Source: Bacillus shivajii | Lineage (GTDB): Bacteria > Bacillota > Bacilli > Bacillales > Salisediminibacteriaceae | Assembly: GCF_020519665.1 (NCBI RefSeq) | Contig: NZ_CP084703.1 | Span: 1,736,001-1,800,000, forward strand | Reading direction: 5' to 3' | DNA: 64,000 bases | Shown here: piece after piece, positions 27,891 to 36,874 of the stretch | Position numbering within the stretch: the first letter of the stretch is position 1 | How the letters are laid out: each line of letters starts with the position of its first letter | Translations under genes and position numbers: made by a program | Notes under the pieces: model-generated | Seen by the model: only the letters and a program-made list of their open reading frames with translations | What the model was told of the DNA's origin: nothing | Database searches by the model: none

Positions 27891-28994
27891 TTGGCGAAAA
27901 GAGTGTTATTGATCGGCTTAGGGTTGATCGGCGGCTCTCTTGCCTTAACGATAAAAAAAGAACACCCTGATACGACTATCGTAGGCTTTGATGTAGACGC
28001 TAAAGCAAAGAAACTTGCACTTTCGTTAAAAGTAATTGATCAAGTAGGTGAAAGTCTTAAAAGTGAGGCTGAAAAGGCTGATTTAATTATATTATCAACA
28101 CCTGTACAAAGTGCTATAAAGATCATTGAGGAGTTATCAACTTGTACTTTTAAGAATGGTTGTATCATTACAGACGTGGGCAGTACGAAAAAAGCGATCT
28201 TTCAAAAAGCCAGTAAATTAAATAATGGACAAGTAACATTTATTGGCGGTCATCCGATGGCAGGCTCACATAAAACAGGAGTCGAAGCCTCGAATGAAAG
28301 GCTCTTTGAAAATGCATATTATATTTTAACCCCATATACTGAAACGAAGGCGAATAAGGTGATTACTTTACAAAACTGGCTTCGTGGAACGCGTGCTAAA
28401 TTTATTCAATTAGACCCTGAAGCACATGATAAGTATGCAGGATTGATCAGCCATATGCCACACCTTATTGCAGCTTCACTCGTTCATCAAACGGAAAATC
28501 TCTCAAAAGGAGACACGATCGTCCATAGTTTAGCCGCAGGAGGATTTAGAGATATTACTAGAATCGCTTCTGCTTCACCAACGATGTGGAGAGATATCAC
28601 AATGCAAAATAAAGATGTTCTCCTATCGATGATAGACCAATGGTGTGAGCTTATGGGAGATATACGATCTATGCTAAAAGAAGGAGATGAGGATGCCATT
28701 TATTCCTTCTTTTCTGAAGCAAAAACCCTACGGGATGGTTTACCAATTAAAAAGAAAGGGGCTGTACTCCCTTTTTACGATTTATTTGTAGATGTACCAG
28801 ACCATCCAGGTGTTATTTCTGATGTTACTAGTATTTTATCTTCCCATTCAATCAGTCTTACAAACATTCGTATCATTGAATCACGTGAAGATATAATGGG
28901 GGTACTGCGATTAAGTTTTCGATCTGATGATGACTTACAAAATGCGAAAAATATTTTACAAGATCATATGTACGAGACGTATGAGTTAACTTAA
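27891..28994 (+). CDS. tyrA: Prephenate dehydrogenase with C-terminal ACT domain
   Basis: 367 residues from TTG 27891 behind a GGGGGG run 5-10 bases upstream. NAD-binding LLIGLGLIGGSLAL (~5-18), STPVQSAI, TDVGSTKKAI and GGHPMAGSHKTGVEAS (~118-133) mark the TyrA core; the last ~75 residues (from FVDVPDHPGVISDVTSIL) are an ACT domain, the likely site of feedback control. Oxidative decarboxylation of prephenate to 4-hydroxyphenylpyruvate. Confidence 0.96.
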   Translation: MAKRVLLIGLGLIGGSLALTIKKEHPDTTIVGFDVDAKAKKLALSLKVIDQVGESLKSEAEKADLIILSTPVQSAIKIIEELSTCTFKNGCIITDVGSTKKAIFQKASKLNNGQVTFIGGHPMAGSHKTGVEASNERLFENAYYILTPYTETKANKVITLQNWLRGTRAKFIQLDPEAHDKYAGLISHMPHLIAASLVHQTENLSKGDTIVHSLAAGGFRDITRIASASPTMWRDITMQNKDVLLSMIDQWCELMGDIRSMLKEGDEDAIYSFFSEAKTLRDGLPIKKKGAVLPFYDLFVDVPDHPGVISDVTSILSSHSISLTNIRIIESREDIMGVLRLSFRSDDDLQNAKNILQDHMYETYELT

Positions 28995-29006
28995 GAGGTG
29001 AATGTG

Positions 29007-30299
29007 TTGGAAACCGTCATTAACAAACCAAATACAGGATTAGTTGGAACAATAACAGTTCCTGGAGATAAATCGATCTCACACCGTGCGGTCATGTTTG
29101 GATCTATCGCAAACGGAACGACAGAAATTACAGGTTTTTTAAAAGGTGAAGATTGCTTAAGTACGATTCGTTGTATGAGACAACTAGGCGTAAACATCGA
29201 AGAAAAAGAAGACAAGATCATTGTTCATGGAAAAGGCCTAGACGGTTTACAAGAACCCGAGGAAGTGCTTGATGTTGGAAACTCTGGAACAACGATACGC
29301 CTTTTATCTGGGATATTGGCCACACAGTCTTTTTCAAATGTACTAGTGGGTGATGACTCCATCGCAAAGCGTCCAATGGGGAGAGTAACAGGCCCATTAA
29401 AAATGATGAATGCTTTCATTGATGGAAGGGATCAAGGGCAATTAACTCCACTATTTATTCGAGGTGGGAACTTAAATGCAATCAACTATGTATCTCCAGT
29501 CGCTAGTGCACAAGTAAAATCAGCGATTATCCTTGCTTCGCTTCGCGCAAATGGAACGACAAAGGTGACAGAACCTTATCGCTCCAGGGACCATACAGAA
29601 CGGATGTTAAAAGCCTTTCAAGTAGATGTTGAAGTTTCGGGGAACACTGTGGCGATTAAAGGTGGACATGACCTTGTTGCAACAAACGTTCATGTTCCTG
29701 GTGACATTTCATCTGCTGCATTTATGTTAGTAGCTGGGGCGATTACAAAAAACAGTAAAGTAATATTGAATAATGTTGGTGTCAATCCTACTCGTACAGG
29801 GATCATTGATGTATTAGAAAAAATGGGAGCCGATATGGATATCGAATATGATCAAACCTCTTCTTTTGAGCCGACAGCAACGATTACGATGAAATCAAGC
29901 TCACTCAATGGGATAACAATTGATGGCGATCTCATTCCAAGACTCATTGATGAGATTCCTGCGATTGCTGTTCTAGCTACACAAGCAGAAGGAACGACGG
30001 TCATTAAAGATGCTGCAGAATTGAAAGTGAAAGAAACCAATCGTATAGACACAATGGTGAATCAGTTAAAGGCCTTAGGGGCAAACATACGAGCAACTGA
30101 CGATGGAATGATCATCGAAGGACAAACAAAACCTTTAACAGGCGGTGAAGTGAACAGTTTTGGAGACCATCGCGTAGGAATGGCCATGGCTCTTTGTGGG
30201 TTAATTTCAGACTCGCCTGTTCAGTTAATTAATACAGAGGCAATTAATGTTTCGTACCCCAAATTTTTCGAACACCTAGAGATGCTTAAGCAAAAATAA
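29007..30299 (+). CDS. aroA: EPSP synthase (AroE in B. subtilis nomenclature)
   Basis: 430 residues from TTG 29007, six bases after AGAGGTG; the in-frame GTG at 28998 lies inside that Shine-Dalgarno. PEP/shikimate-3-phosphate site [38 protein letters not shown] and [15 protein letters not shown], and [12 protein letters not shown] are conserved. Joins shikimate 3-phosphate and PEP. Final member of the recognised supraoperon. Confidence 0.97.
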   Translation: METVINKPNTGLVGTITVPGDKSISHRAVMFGSIANGTTEITGFLKGEDCLSTIRCMRQLGVNIEEKEDKIIVHGKGLDGLQEPEEVLDVGNSGTTIRLLSGILATQSFSNVLVGDDSIAKRPMGRVTGPLKMMNAFIDGRDQGQLTPLFIRGGNLNAINYVSPVASAQVKSAIILASLRANGTTKVTEPYRSRDHTERMLKAFQVDVEVSGNTVAIKGGHDLVATNVHVPGDISSAAFMLVAGAITKNSKVILNNVGVNPTRTGIIDVLEKMGADMDIEYDQTSSFEPTATITMKSSSLNGITIDGDLIPRLIDEIPAIAVLATQAEGTTVIKDAAELKVKETNRIDTMVNQLKALGANIRATDDGMIIEGQTKPLTGGEVNSFGDHRVGMAMALCGLISDSPVQLINTEAINVSYPKFFEHLEMLKQK

Positions 30300-30389
30300 A
30301 TTTTTGTGAATCTTCATTGAATTGAGACATATCCCTGTCATTAATCACATAGCTTGTCATTAAGGAATATGTGAGAGGCGGGGAGTGAA

Positions 30390-31286
30390 ATGAAGTATAT
30401 CATTAATGTTCACCAGCCAGACTCTGATGAAAAAAAAGAAGTGTGGGTAGAAGACGGAAAAGTGAGGTATACTTCAGTACCTACAAATGAAATTGAAATA
30501 ATAAAGGTATACTCAGACCAGTTTTATACCGTACCAGGAAAAGTGATGATTGATGATAAAGCCATTTCATACTTTGAGAAGGGTGATGGCATATCATATA
30601 TTAAGCATATGTTGTTATACGGGTTTACAACGTTTATTCAACGCATCTCCATTGATTACGAAAGTGAGACAGACCATGTACTTGAGCGTGCGAGAGAAGC
30701 GTTTAAATCATCACCACTTGATTATACAATCGCTATTTCTCTACCTTTATCAAGAGTTACAGAGTCATGGATCCGAAAACTTAAACAAGAATGTATTTCA
30801 ATCATTATTCTTAAAATACAATCAATTGATGAAATGAAAGAAACAGCATGGCAAAGGTTAGTTGAAGCAATGTTTCCGAAAAGAATTCTTTGTATTGGTG
30901 AACCAGCAGATCATGTTACGAATGATCAAGAGAAAAAAGAGATATTAGATACGTGGCTTCAAATTGTAGAGACGTTTAGAATGAATTCATACTTATCTTT
31001 ACCGAAAAAGTGGAAGCCGTTTCCACCACTACTTTTAATGCGGTTAGGGCTTTACCCACAAAAAGGAGTCTTAATTATGGGAAGTGATGCAGATTATATG
31101 ATGTATCCCCCAAATTCAAAAGAAAAACCTGTACATGTACCAGAAGTTATTGTCAGGAAAGGTAAAGTTATAAAAGCTGGTAAACGTTGGGATATTGAAG
31201 AAGGTAGTGGTAGAGAATTAACGGATTTAATACCGGAAAAAATGATATCAATTAACGATGTGCATCGCTATTCAGATAAACATTAA
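30390..31286 (+). CDS. Amidohydrolase-like protein lacking metal ligands
   Basis: 298 residues, ATG after GGCGGGGAG. The C-terminal part, LYPQKGVLIMGSDADYMMY then PEVIVRKGKVIKAGKRW, is the closing beta-sandwich of dihydropyrimidinase/dihydroorotase-like amidohydrolases (..GSDADLV.. plus a V-x-GK-V strand). Yet the N-terminal position where such enzymes have PGFIDxHxH reads YTVPGKVMIDDKAISYF, and I see no other His cluster or catalytic Asp of the family; the barrel is also shortened. It is therefore probably a non-catalytic relative with unknown role. It lies between aroA and ypiA, a place without such a gene in B. subtilis as I know it, and ends in a terminator. Confidence 0.6.
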   Translation: MKYIINVHQPDSDEKKEVWVEDGKVRYTSVPTNEIEIIKVYSDQFYTVPGKVMIDDKAISYFEKGDGISYIKHMLLYGFTTFIQRISIDYESETDHVLERAREAFKSSPLDYTIAISLPLSRVTESWIRKLKQECISIIILKIQSIDEMKETAWQRLVEAMFPKRILCIGEPADHVTNDQEKKEILDTWLQIVETFRMNSYLSLPKKWKPFPPLLLMRLGLYPQKGVLIMGSDADYMMYPPNSKEKPVHVPEVIVRKGKVIKAGKRWDIEEGSGRELTDLIPEKMISINDVHRYSDKH

Positions 31287-31312
31287 GGAGTCATCATTTG
31301 ACTCCTTTTTTG
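31285..31312 (+). terminator. Terminator after the amidohydrolase-like gene
   Basis: AAGGAGTCA (31285-31293) and TGACTCCTT (31299-31307), then T run. The hairpin begins inside the stop codon. Confidence 0.85.
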
Positions 31313-31645
31313 TCGTTCATTTATAATACTTCCGCTAGGTAATTTAGTAATCAATGTGAGTGAAAAGGCTAAACATTTAGTTAGAAATTTGTATCGATGA
31401 AAAAAACAGGTAGAATAAAGGTTTTTAATGGCAATACTAGAACAATCTATTTATTGAAAAGGTGAGAAAATCGTTTCATACTTGTACCTAGAGGTGAAAC
31501 GAGTAGTACTGTAGCGAATGAATATCAAATACCATAGTTGATTAAAATAATAAGTTTTTTATTAATGATATTGGTTATTTTCAGGGTAGACTTTTATGCT
31601 AATTTTATTAGCACCATGAGACATGAAAATTTTTTTATTTTGAGT
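31313..31645. other. Spacer with a repeat scrap, no gene
   Basis: No supported gene. ACTTGTACCTAGAGGTGAAA near 31479-31498 resembles the ACTTGTGCCTAGAGGTG end of the dispersed repeats, so a small scrap of that family lies here. Confidence 0.4.
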
Positions 31646-31898
31646 TTGACAGCTTGTGTGAGACTCCTGCGGGAATGCACGAGCCGAAAATCACCCAAAA
31701 CGAACTTTGAGAGTTTTGGGAAGTTGAGGCCGTGCCCGCGGCAAAGAAGACACCGTGAATGCAAGTGAAGCGCAGCATGAACGCATGTCGCACTTGTGCC
31801 TAGAGGTGCAAAGAAGACACCGTGCAAGCGAACAAAGTGAAGCTTGAATGGATGTCACACTTGTGCCCTGGGGTGAAAGCGAGCACATAAGCTGTCAA
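31646..31898. repeat. 253-bp inverted-repeat-bounded element with tandem motif copies
   Basis: Ends are TTGACAGCTTGTGTG (31646-31660) and CACATAAGCTGTCAA (31884-31898), 14 of 15 bases inverted-complementary. Inside: GACTCCTGCGGGAA, then TTGAGGCCGTGCCCGCGG (31724-31741, identical at 60784-60801), then two tandem copies of the GCAAAGAAGACACCGTG...GTCGCACTTGTGCC unit (31741-31807 and 31808-31870), the second lacking a few bases. GC-richer than flanks; no open frame with a ribosome site. Confidence 0.75.
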
Positions 31899-31977
31899 GC
31901 ATAAACATTTATTATCAGAGTAGCCAAAAATAAAAACCATGCTTATATATGGGAATACATAAAGGGAGAGTATTTTA

Positions 31978-33255
31978 ATGAATGAAAAGCTACAAGAAGC
32001 AATTCAATTAATTGAACAAGGAAAAAGCGAAGAAGGTATACAAAAAGCTGAAAAACTAGTAAAAGAAGCGGATGATGAAACGAAACGAACGGCTGCTGAA
32101 CTTTTCTACGAACTAGGTTTAGTTGACCGCTCACTAGAAATCATTGAAGAATTGATGTTTAGATATCCAGATCATGGAGAGCTTTTTGCTTTTGCCGCAG
32201 AATGTTATGGAGAACTTGGAAAAGAAGACGAAGCGATTGAAATGTTATCAGAAATAAAGGAAGATGACCCTGCCTTTTTACAAGCGCAGCTATTACTTGC
32301 TGATATATACCAAAACCAAGGTTTAGAAGAAGTTGCTGAGCAAAAGTTAATTCAAGCACAAAAGCTTGCTCCTGAAGAGCCTGTTTTACAATATGGACTC
32401 GGAGAGTTTTACTTAAACCGAGGTGATTACTTACAATCGATTCCATACTTTAAAAAAGTGGTTCATAATGAGAAGTTTCTTCAAGATCACCCTCTGAACC
32501 CGGCCTTACGAATTGCTGAGGCTTATAGTGCCACAGGTCAATTTGAAGAAGCGTTAGATTATTATCAGCAAGGATTAGGTAAGGAAGAAACTCCAGAAGG
32601 GTTATTTGGATTCGGTATTACTGCTTTACAAGTCAAAGATTATGAAACAGCAACAAAGCAGTTAATACAATTAAAAGATCTAGATCCAGATTTTACGACG
32701 TTGTATCCATATTTAGGTAAAGCGCTTAGAGAACAAAGCTTTTTAAATGAAGCTCTAGATATACTGCAAGAAGGGCTAAAACGAGATGAATTCAATGAAG
32801 ACCTGTACTTGGAAATGGCTAAAGTGCAATTCTTAAAAGGGAATGGTGAAGCAGGAAAAGACTTTTTACAAAAAGTTATTGCATTAAACCCTTCGAATGT
32901 CTCAGCGGTTAAAGAGCTATTTGTCTACTTTATGGAAGAAGAAGATTATGAAGATGTTCTTGATTTAATGGAGTTTCTTGATGATTACGGTGAATATGAC
33001 CCATTATTTGAACGTTATAAGGCGAAAGCTCTATATGAGACGGATGACTTAGATGGTGCTGTTCAAGCGTATGAGAAGGCGATTGAAGATGGTGATGATC
33101 AAGACAGCACACTTCTTGAAGAAGCAGGATTTGCATATTTAGAAGTAGGAAAGAAAAAAGAGGGCATCTCTATATTAGAGAAACTACTCTCTCTAGAGCC
33201 TGAAAGATATGATATCGAAGAACGAATAATCCAACTAAAGCAAAATGACATGTAA
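31978..33255 (+). CDS. ypiA: TPR-repeat protein YpiA
   Basis: 425 residues, ATG after AAAGGGAGAG. Built almost entirely of tetratricopeptide repeats (about ten to eleven, e.g. AAECYGELGKEDEAIEML, ILEKLLSLEPERYDIEERI at the end) and strongly acidic. No signal peptide or membrane helix, so cytosolic. Position before ypiB-ypiF-qcrABC is the conserved place of ypiA. TPR proteins act as protein-binding scaffolds; the partner is not evident, though ypiB nearby is itself a regulator of proteolysis. Confidence 0.88.
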   Translation: MNEKLQEAIQLIEQGKSEEGIQKAEKLVKEADDETKRTAAELFYELGLVDRSLEIIEELMFRYPDHGELFAFAAECYGELGKEDEAIEMLSEIKEDDPAFLQAQLLLADIYQNQGLEEVAEQKLIQAQKLAPEEPVLQYGLGEFYLNRGDYLQSIPYFKKVVHNEKFLQDHPLNPALRIAEAYSATGQFEEALDYYQQGLGKEETPEGLFGFGITALQVKDYETATKQLIQLKDLDPDFTTLYPYLGKALREQSFLNEALDILQEGLKRDEFNEDLYLEMAKVQFLKGNGEAGKDFLQKVIALNPSNVSAVKELFVYFMEEEDYEDVLDLMEFLDDYGEYDPLFERYKAKALYETDDLDGAVQAYEKAIEDGDDQDSTLLEEAGFAYLEVGKKKEGISILEKLLSLEPERYDIEERIIQLKQNDM

Positions 33256-33384
33256 AGAAAACTTGGTGATAGCCCAGCCTTTTGGCGAAGGTGGAGGTGT
33301 AGTTGTATTACCAAGGACGGGCTAGAGCCGGTATTTGCAATGACAAGGACTTTTAGCCAGTATTACAAATAAACAAATAGTACT

Positions 33385-33428
33385 AAGCTGACGCATTTAA
33401 AAAGGTGTGTCAGCTTTTTTGCTTTTTA
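33385..33428 (+). terminator. Terminator downstream of ypiA
   Basis: AAGCTGACGCA (33385-33395) pairs with TGTGTCAGCTT (33407-33416 region) with one wobble, then TTTTTTGCTTTTT. Confidence 0.8.
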
Positions 33429-33476
33429 TAGGCTCAATTAACATAGGTTGTTGTTTTTATAAATATGAAGAGACGG

Positions 33477-33560
33477 TAGGTGGCGACTCCAGCGACGAGC
33501 ATGATCTTCACGAAGATGCTTCGAACTTCTCCTGCGTTTACTCGTCGCGACTAAAGAGTG
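33477..33560. repeat. Fragment of the 42 kb repeat family
   Basis: Shares GGCGACTCC, AGCGACGAGCA, GATGCTTCGAAC and ACTCGTCGC with the inner arms of the 42005-42634 element (42380-42440). No terminal inverted repeats are visible here; it appears to be a decayed piece. Confidence 0.55.
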
Positions 33561-33660
33561 CATCGATGTACAGGTAAGTCTTGGACAACAGAAAAAATTG
33601 CTTTTCATACTATTTTCATGATTGACACATCCTAAAAGAAAAAGGTGTGGAGTGATCGAA

Positions 33661-34710
33661 ATGAACCTCACGCAAATCCTATTGTCACAACCCCATAATG
33701 AGCTTATAGAACGGAAAAAATCGTTATCGATATCTTGTAATGTTCATTCGAAACAACAATTAACCGAAGAGATTGTTCAAAAACTTTTATGCCCCGACTA
33801 CATATCGAAATCATGGAACGAAAGATTGGATCGGGAGAGGAACTTACTTACGTACATGGCTTTTCGTCCAGCACTTTCGTATCAAATTGAGGAGTTATTT
33901 TCTTTTTATCAGAAAGAGGAAAGAAAGTGTTTGATCGATGACCTAGGTAATTTAAAAAGGACTGGCTGGTTATTTGAGGATAAATATGGGTGGATGTTAC
34001 CTCAAGAACTAGAAAACTGGATCAAGCACCATTATAAAAATGAACTACAAAAGACATCTCTGTTTATTCCATCAGACGATGACCATGATATTTCTTTTAT
34101 AGATGACCTTTTCACATTTATGGACTTTGTTTCAGATAGAAATGTTCGGTTAACGAAGAAAAAAACAATTTATAAAAGAGAATTAATGTTATTATTAAGT
34201 GAGCTGACTCAAAACGAACAATTACCTGATGAAAAATGGCGTTTTGGCTACGGTAGACACTTCGATACTTACCCTGATAAACTCTCTTTACTTTATGATT
34301 TTTGTTTTGAACAAGGGTGGATTACTGAAGGGACAACGTTATCTGTTACAAAAGCTTGGGAAAAAGGACAAAGCTACTCGGTAAATGAGATGCTTGAGCG
34401 CTTAAACCGATGTTATATAAATATTTACAAACGTGCCATTCCAAATATTAAGGATTTATTAAATATGCTTATATTTGCTTTGGAACCAAAAATAGCAGTA
34501 GAAGAAGAAACAATTAAGTCTGTGTTATTACCACTTGTTCGAAAATACTACTTTGACTCGAGGGAAGACATTATTACAAAAAGAATATTGAAAATGCTTG
34601 TTTACCAACAGTTTTTAAAAGAAACAGTCATCGATGGACAAGTATATTATACGTTGCAACGTAAAGGTGAGAATCATAGGAAAAAGCATAAAAAATTTAA
34701 TTTTATGTGA
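33661..34710 (+). CDS. Unrecognised 349-aa protein between ypiA and ypiB
   Basis: 349 residues from ATG 33661, six bases after GGAGTG; an in-frame ATG at 33622 has no ribosome site. Soluble, mixed charge, no signal peptide. Residues ~55-115 (YMAFRPALSYQIEELF ... LKRTGWLFEDKYGWMLPQEL) look like a winged-helix unit: a helical pair followed by a strand-turn-strand. A second such pattern may occur at ~185-235 and a third at the C-terminus, which ends very basic (KGENHRKKHKKFNF). A DNA- or protein-binding function is possible but not shown. I do not recognise the family, and B. subtilis has no gene here to my knowledge. Confidence 0.6.
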   Translation: MNLTQILLSQPHNELIERKKSLSISCNVHSKQQLTEEIVQKLLCPDYISKSWNERLDRERNLLTYMAFRPALSYQIEELFSFYQKEERKCLIDDLGNLKRTGWLFEDKYGWMLPQELENWIKHHYKNELQKTSLFIPSDDDHDISFIDDLFTFMDFVSDRNVRLTKKKTIYKRELMLLLSELTQNEQLPDEKWRFGYGRHFDTYPDKLSLLYDFCFEQGWITEGTTLSVTKAWEKGQSYSVNEMLERLNRCYINIYKRAIPNIKDLLNMLIFALEPKIAVEEETIKSVLLPLVRKYYFDSREDIITKRILKMLVYQQFLKETVIDGQVYYTLQRKGENHRKKHKKFNFM

Positions 34711-34853
34711 AACAAATAAAGGATTTTTTTATCTTTTGGTGAATATATAATATAAAATAGAGACTATGAAATGGTTCTACTTCTATCGTCCGCCAAGAAC
34801 AACGTGTGATGAGTCTTCCTCAGGTATGAAAAAAATGAGAGGGAGGGATATTG

Positions 34854-35402
34854 GTGAACAATCCTATTCCAGTAATGGAGAAACGTGATTTTCTAAAGTG
34901 GTTTTTAGATCAATACCAACTCAAAAGAAGAGAGTGCGCGTGGCTACTTAATTTTTTAATTAGTGATGATGTATTGATGGAACGTGTTCACTTCGTAGAA
35001 AAGGCAGAATATTGCCCGAAAGCGTTATTGATTTCAGCCAATGATGTTGAGAGTGTCCCTTTTGCATTTCATAAGAATCAGCATGTAACGATGGATGCGG
35101 AAAAATCATTTCATGATATTCGACTAAACCGAAATGAAGACATCTATATTCAGCTTAACTTCAAAGGAAAGCATTCCTCACCTCAATATTTAGCTATTTT
35201 AGAGGAGAACCCATACCTTCCAATTAATAAAGAAGAGGCGAGTTTACAAAGTCTTTTTGCAGAGATGGTATTGGATCACTCAATTAAAATGTATGAGCTT
35301 AACGTATTAGAACGTGAAATTGACCAAGCTTTATTGGATGGCGATGAACGAACCTTTCATAAGTTAGCAAAAAAATATCAGCAATTAAAAGCCCATCCTT
35401 AA
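34854..35402 (+). CDS. ypiB: YpiB/ReoY-family regulator of proteolysis
   Basis: 182 residues from GTG 34854, six bases after GGGAGGG; it aligns residue for residue with B. subtilis YpiB at the N-terminus (EKRDFLKWFL, KRRECAWLLNFL). The TTG at 34851 is the alternative. DAEKSFHDIRLNRNEDIYIQ is the family hallmark (UPF0302). The Listeria orthologue ReoY, with ReoM, controls ClpCP degradation of MurA and thus peptidoglycan synthesis; the same role here is inferred. Ends in a hairpin overlapping the stop codon. Confidence 0.9.
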   Translation: MNNPIPVMEKRDFLKWFLDQYQLKRRECAWLLNFLISDDVLMERVHFVEKAEYCPKALLISANDVESVPFAFHKNQHVTMDAEKSFHDIRLNRNEDIYIQLNFKGKHSSPQYLAILEENPYLPINKEEASLQSLFAEMVLDHSIKMYELNVLEREIDQALLDGDERTFHKLAKKYQQLKAHP

Positions 35403-35416
35403 ATGGGCTTTCCTTT
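35388..35416 (+). terminator. Hairpin terminator at the end of ypiB
   Basis: AAAGCCCAT (35388-35396) pairs perfectly with ATGGGCTTT (35403-35411); the following tract TCCTTTTG is an imperfect T run. Confidence 0.7.
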
Positions 35417-35619
35417 TGCCCTTAAAATATCAAGATCATTCATGTATTTTAAAAGACATTCCTTATCATTAAGCTATAAGATACAGCTTGCCAACACATA
35501 AGTTTTCTTTATATAACTTAGACTAATTTGATTCTAACTTTCGGCGGAAAAGTGATATACTATAGACGAATAAAGAATATGTTTTCTTATTATGTACATA
35601 AGTAAAGGAGAGAGCAGCT

Positions 35620-36096
35620 TTGAAATGGACAACAGAACAAATGGACATGTATTTGCAAGCAAAGGAATATGTAGATACAGCAGTCATTCCTCTTGTGCCA
35701 GTTGAGTGGGGGAAAGATCCTAAAGGTGTCGTATCAATGGGAGAATTCACAGCAATTTTAGTCGATGAATTAGAGCGTCAGTTTAAAGGGCGCGTTTTCC
35801 AAATGATGCCTTTTACATATTTGAAAAGCGAAGATGATGATCAACGAGTTCAACGCCTAAAAGATTGGGATCTTCACCTTTTTGAAAATGGGTTCAAACA
35901 TATCGTATATGTAACGTCTGATGGTGATTGGAAAAAGCACGAAGGTTCATTAACGGATATGCTAATATGGATCCCATCGCTATCTCTAGAGTCAATGGAT
36001 GATAAATATGTAAAACAAATCATTGACCAACAAATGAAACAAATCCTCCCATTAATAACCAATAAATGGCAAGAGGATCCAAGGGATCGTTCATAA
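35620..36096 (+). CDS. ypiF: YpiF-like protein (DUF2487)
   Basis: 158 residues from TTG 35620, with AAAGGAGAG nine bases upstream. KEYVDTAVIPLVPVEWG, GEFTAILVDELERQFKGR and MLIWIPSLSLESMDDKYVK match the DUF2487 family, small cytosolic proteins always found just before qcrABC in Bacillus. Function not known to me. TGA plus TATACT (35553-35561) upstream is a plausible extended -10. Confidence 0.85.
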   Translation: MKWTTEQMDMYLQAKEYVDTAVIPLVPVEWGKDPKGVVSMGEFTAILVDELERQFKGRVFQMMPFTYLKSEDDDQRVQRLKDWDLHLFENGFKHIVYVTSDGDWKKHEGSLTDMLIWIPSLSLESMDDKYVKQIIDQQMKQILPLITNKWQEDPRDRS

Positions 36097-36258
36097 AAGA
36101 AAAAGGCAGCAACTTTATTACGGGTTTTATAATTTTATCAAGTAGGTTTACTTTGAAAATTTGATTCGGTAATCTTTGACAAATATTGCGAATTTGCGAG
36201 GTTTTAAGTGTTCGAGCAGACAAGTTACACTTTTCTTGTGAAAAGCTTGTTGATTTTG

Positions 36259-36288
36259 TTGACATACGTAGATTTGATGGGCTATCAT
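36259..36288 (+). promoter_or_regulatory. qcrABC promoter
   Basis: Perfect TTGACA (36259-36264), 18-base spacer, TATCAT (36283-36288), 68 bases before qcrA. Confidence 0.8.
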
Positions 36289-36355
36289 GAGTATGTCTTA
36301 GTATCACATTTGTGTGTCAATTTATAAAGAGAAATGCAAGTGAGGAGGGAAGGTC

Positions 36356-36856
36356 GTGAGCGAAGAGAAAAAACACCGAGTATCAAGACGTCAATTCTTA
36401 ACGTATACACTTACGGGAGTTGGCGGATTTATGGCTGCCGGTATGTTAAGTCCTATGGTGCGATTTGCATTGGATCCTGCACTAGAAGCTGGTGACGAGA
36501 CAGAGTTTGTACGCGTCGCATCAGTAGATGAACTTACAAATGAACCTCAACGTTTTGATTTTAGTCTTGAAATTGAGGATGCATGGTATACGTCTGAGCA
36601 GACAAGAGCTGCATGGGTTTATCAAGAAGGCAATGAGGTTGTCGCGTTATCTCCAATTTGTACACACTTAGGTTGTACAGTTAACTGGGATACTGATGAT
36701 CACCCGAACCAGTTCTTCTGTCCATGTCACTTTGGGCGCTTTGAAAAGGACGGTGTGAACGTCCCTGGAACGCCGCCTACTCGTCCATTAGACGTTTATG
36801 AGATTGAAGTTCGAGATGGAGAAGTATACCTTGGAGGCATTATTCAACGACGATAG
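36356..36856 (+). CDS. qcrA: Rieske iron-sulfur subunit of menaquinol:cytochrome c reductase
   Basis: 166 residues from GTG 36356 behind GAGGAGGG. A twin-arginine signal anchor SRRQFL at 10-15 plus hydrophobic stretch delivers the folded cluster domain through Tat. The 2Fe-2S ligands are complete: CTHLGC (102-107) and CPCHFGRF (122-129). Transfers electrons from menaquinol at the outer side to cytochrome c in QcrC. First of three genes with 18- and 32-base gaps. Confidence 0.97.
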   Translation: MSEEKKHRVSRRQFLTYTLTGVGGFMAAGMLSPMVRFALDPALEAGDETEFVRVASVDELTNEPQRFDFSLEIEDAWYTSEQTRAAWVYQEGNEVVALSPICTHLGCTVNWDTDDHPNQFFCPCHFGRFEKDGVNVPGTPPTRPLDVYEIEVRDGEVYLGGIIQRR

Positions 36857-36874
36857 AAAGGGGGGCGCAATACA

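Noticed and set aside
31538-31888. Several short frames on both strands
   Set aside because: All inside the repeat element; Cys/Arg/Ser-rich products typical of noncoding GC-rich DNA.
33262-33360. Possible repeat copy after ypiA (AAGGACTTTTAGCCAG region)
   Set aside because: Only vague likeness to the middle of the 42 kb element; no exact block longer than about 8 bases.
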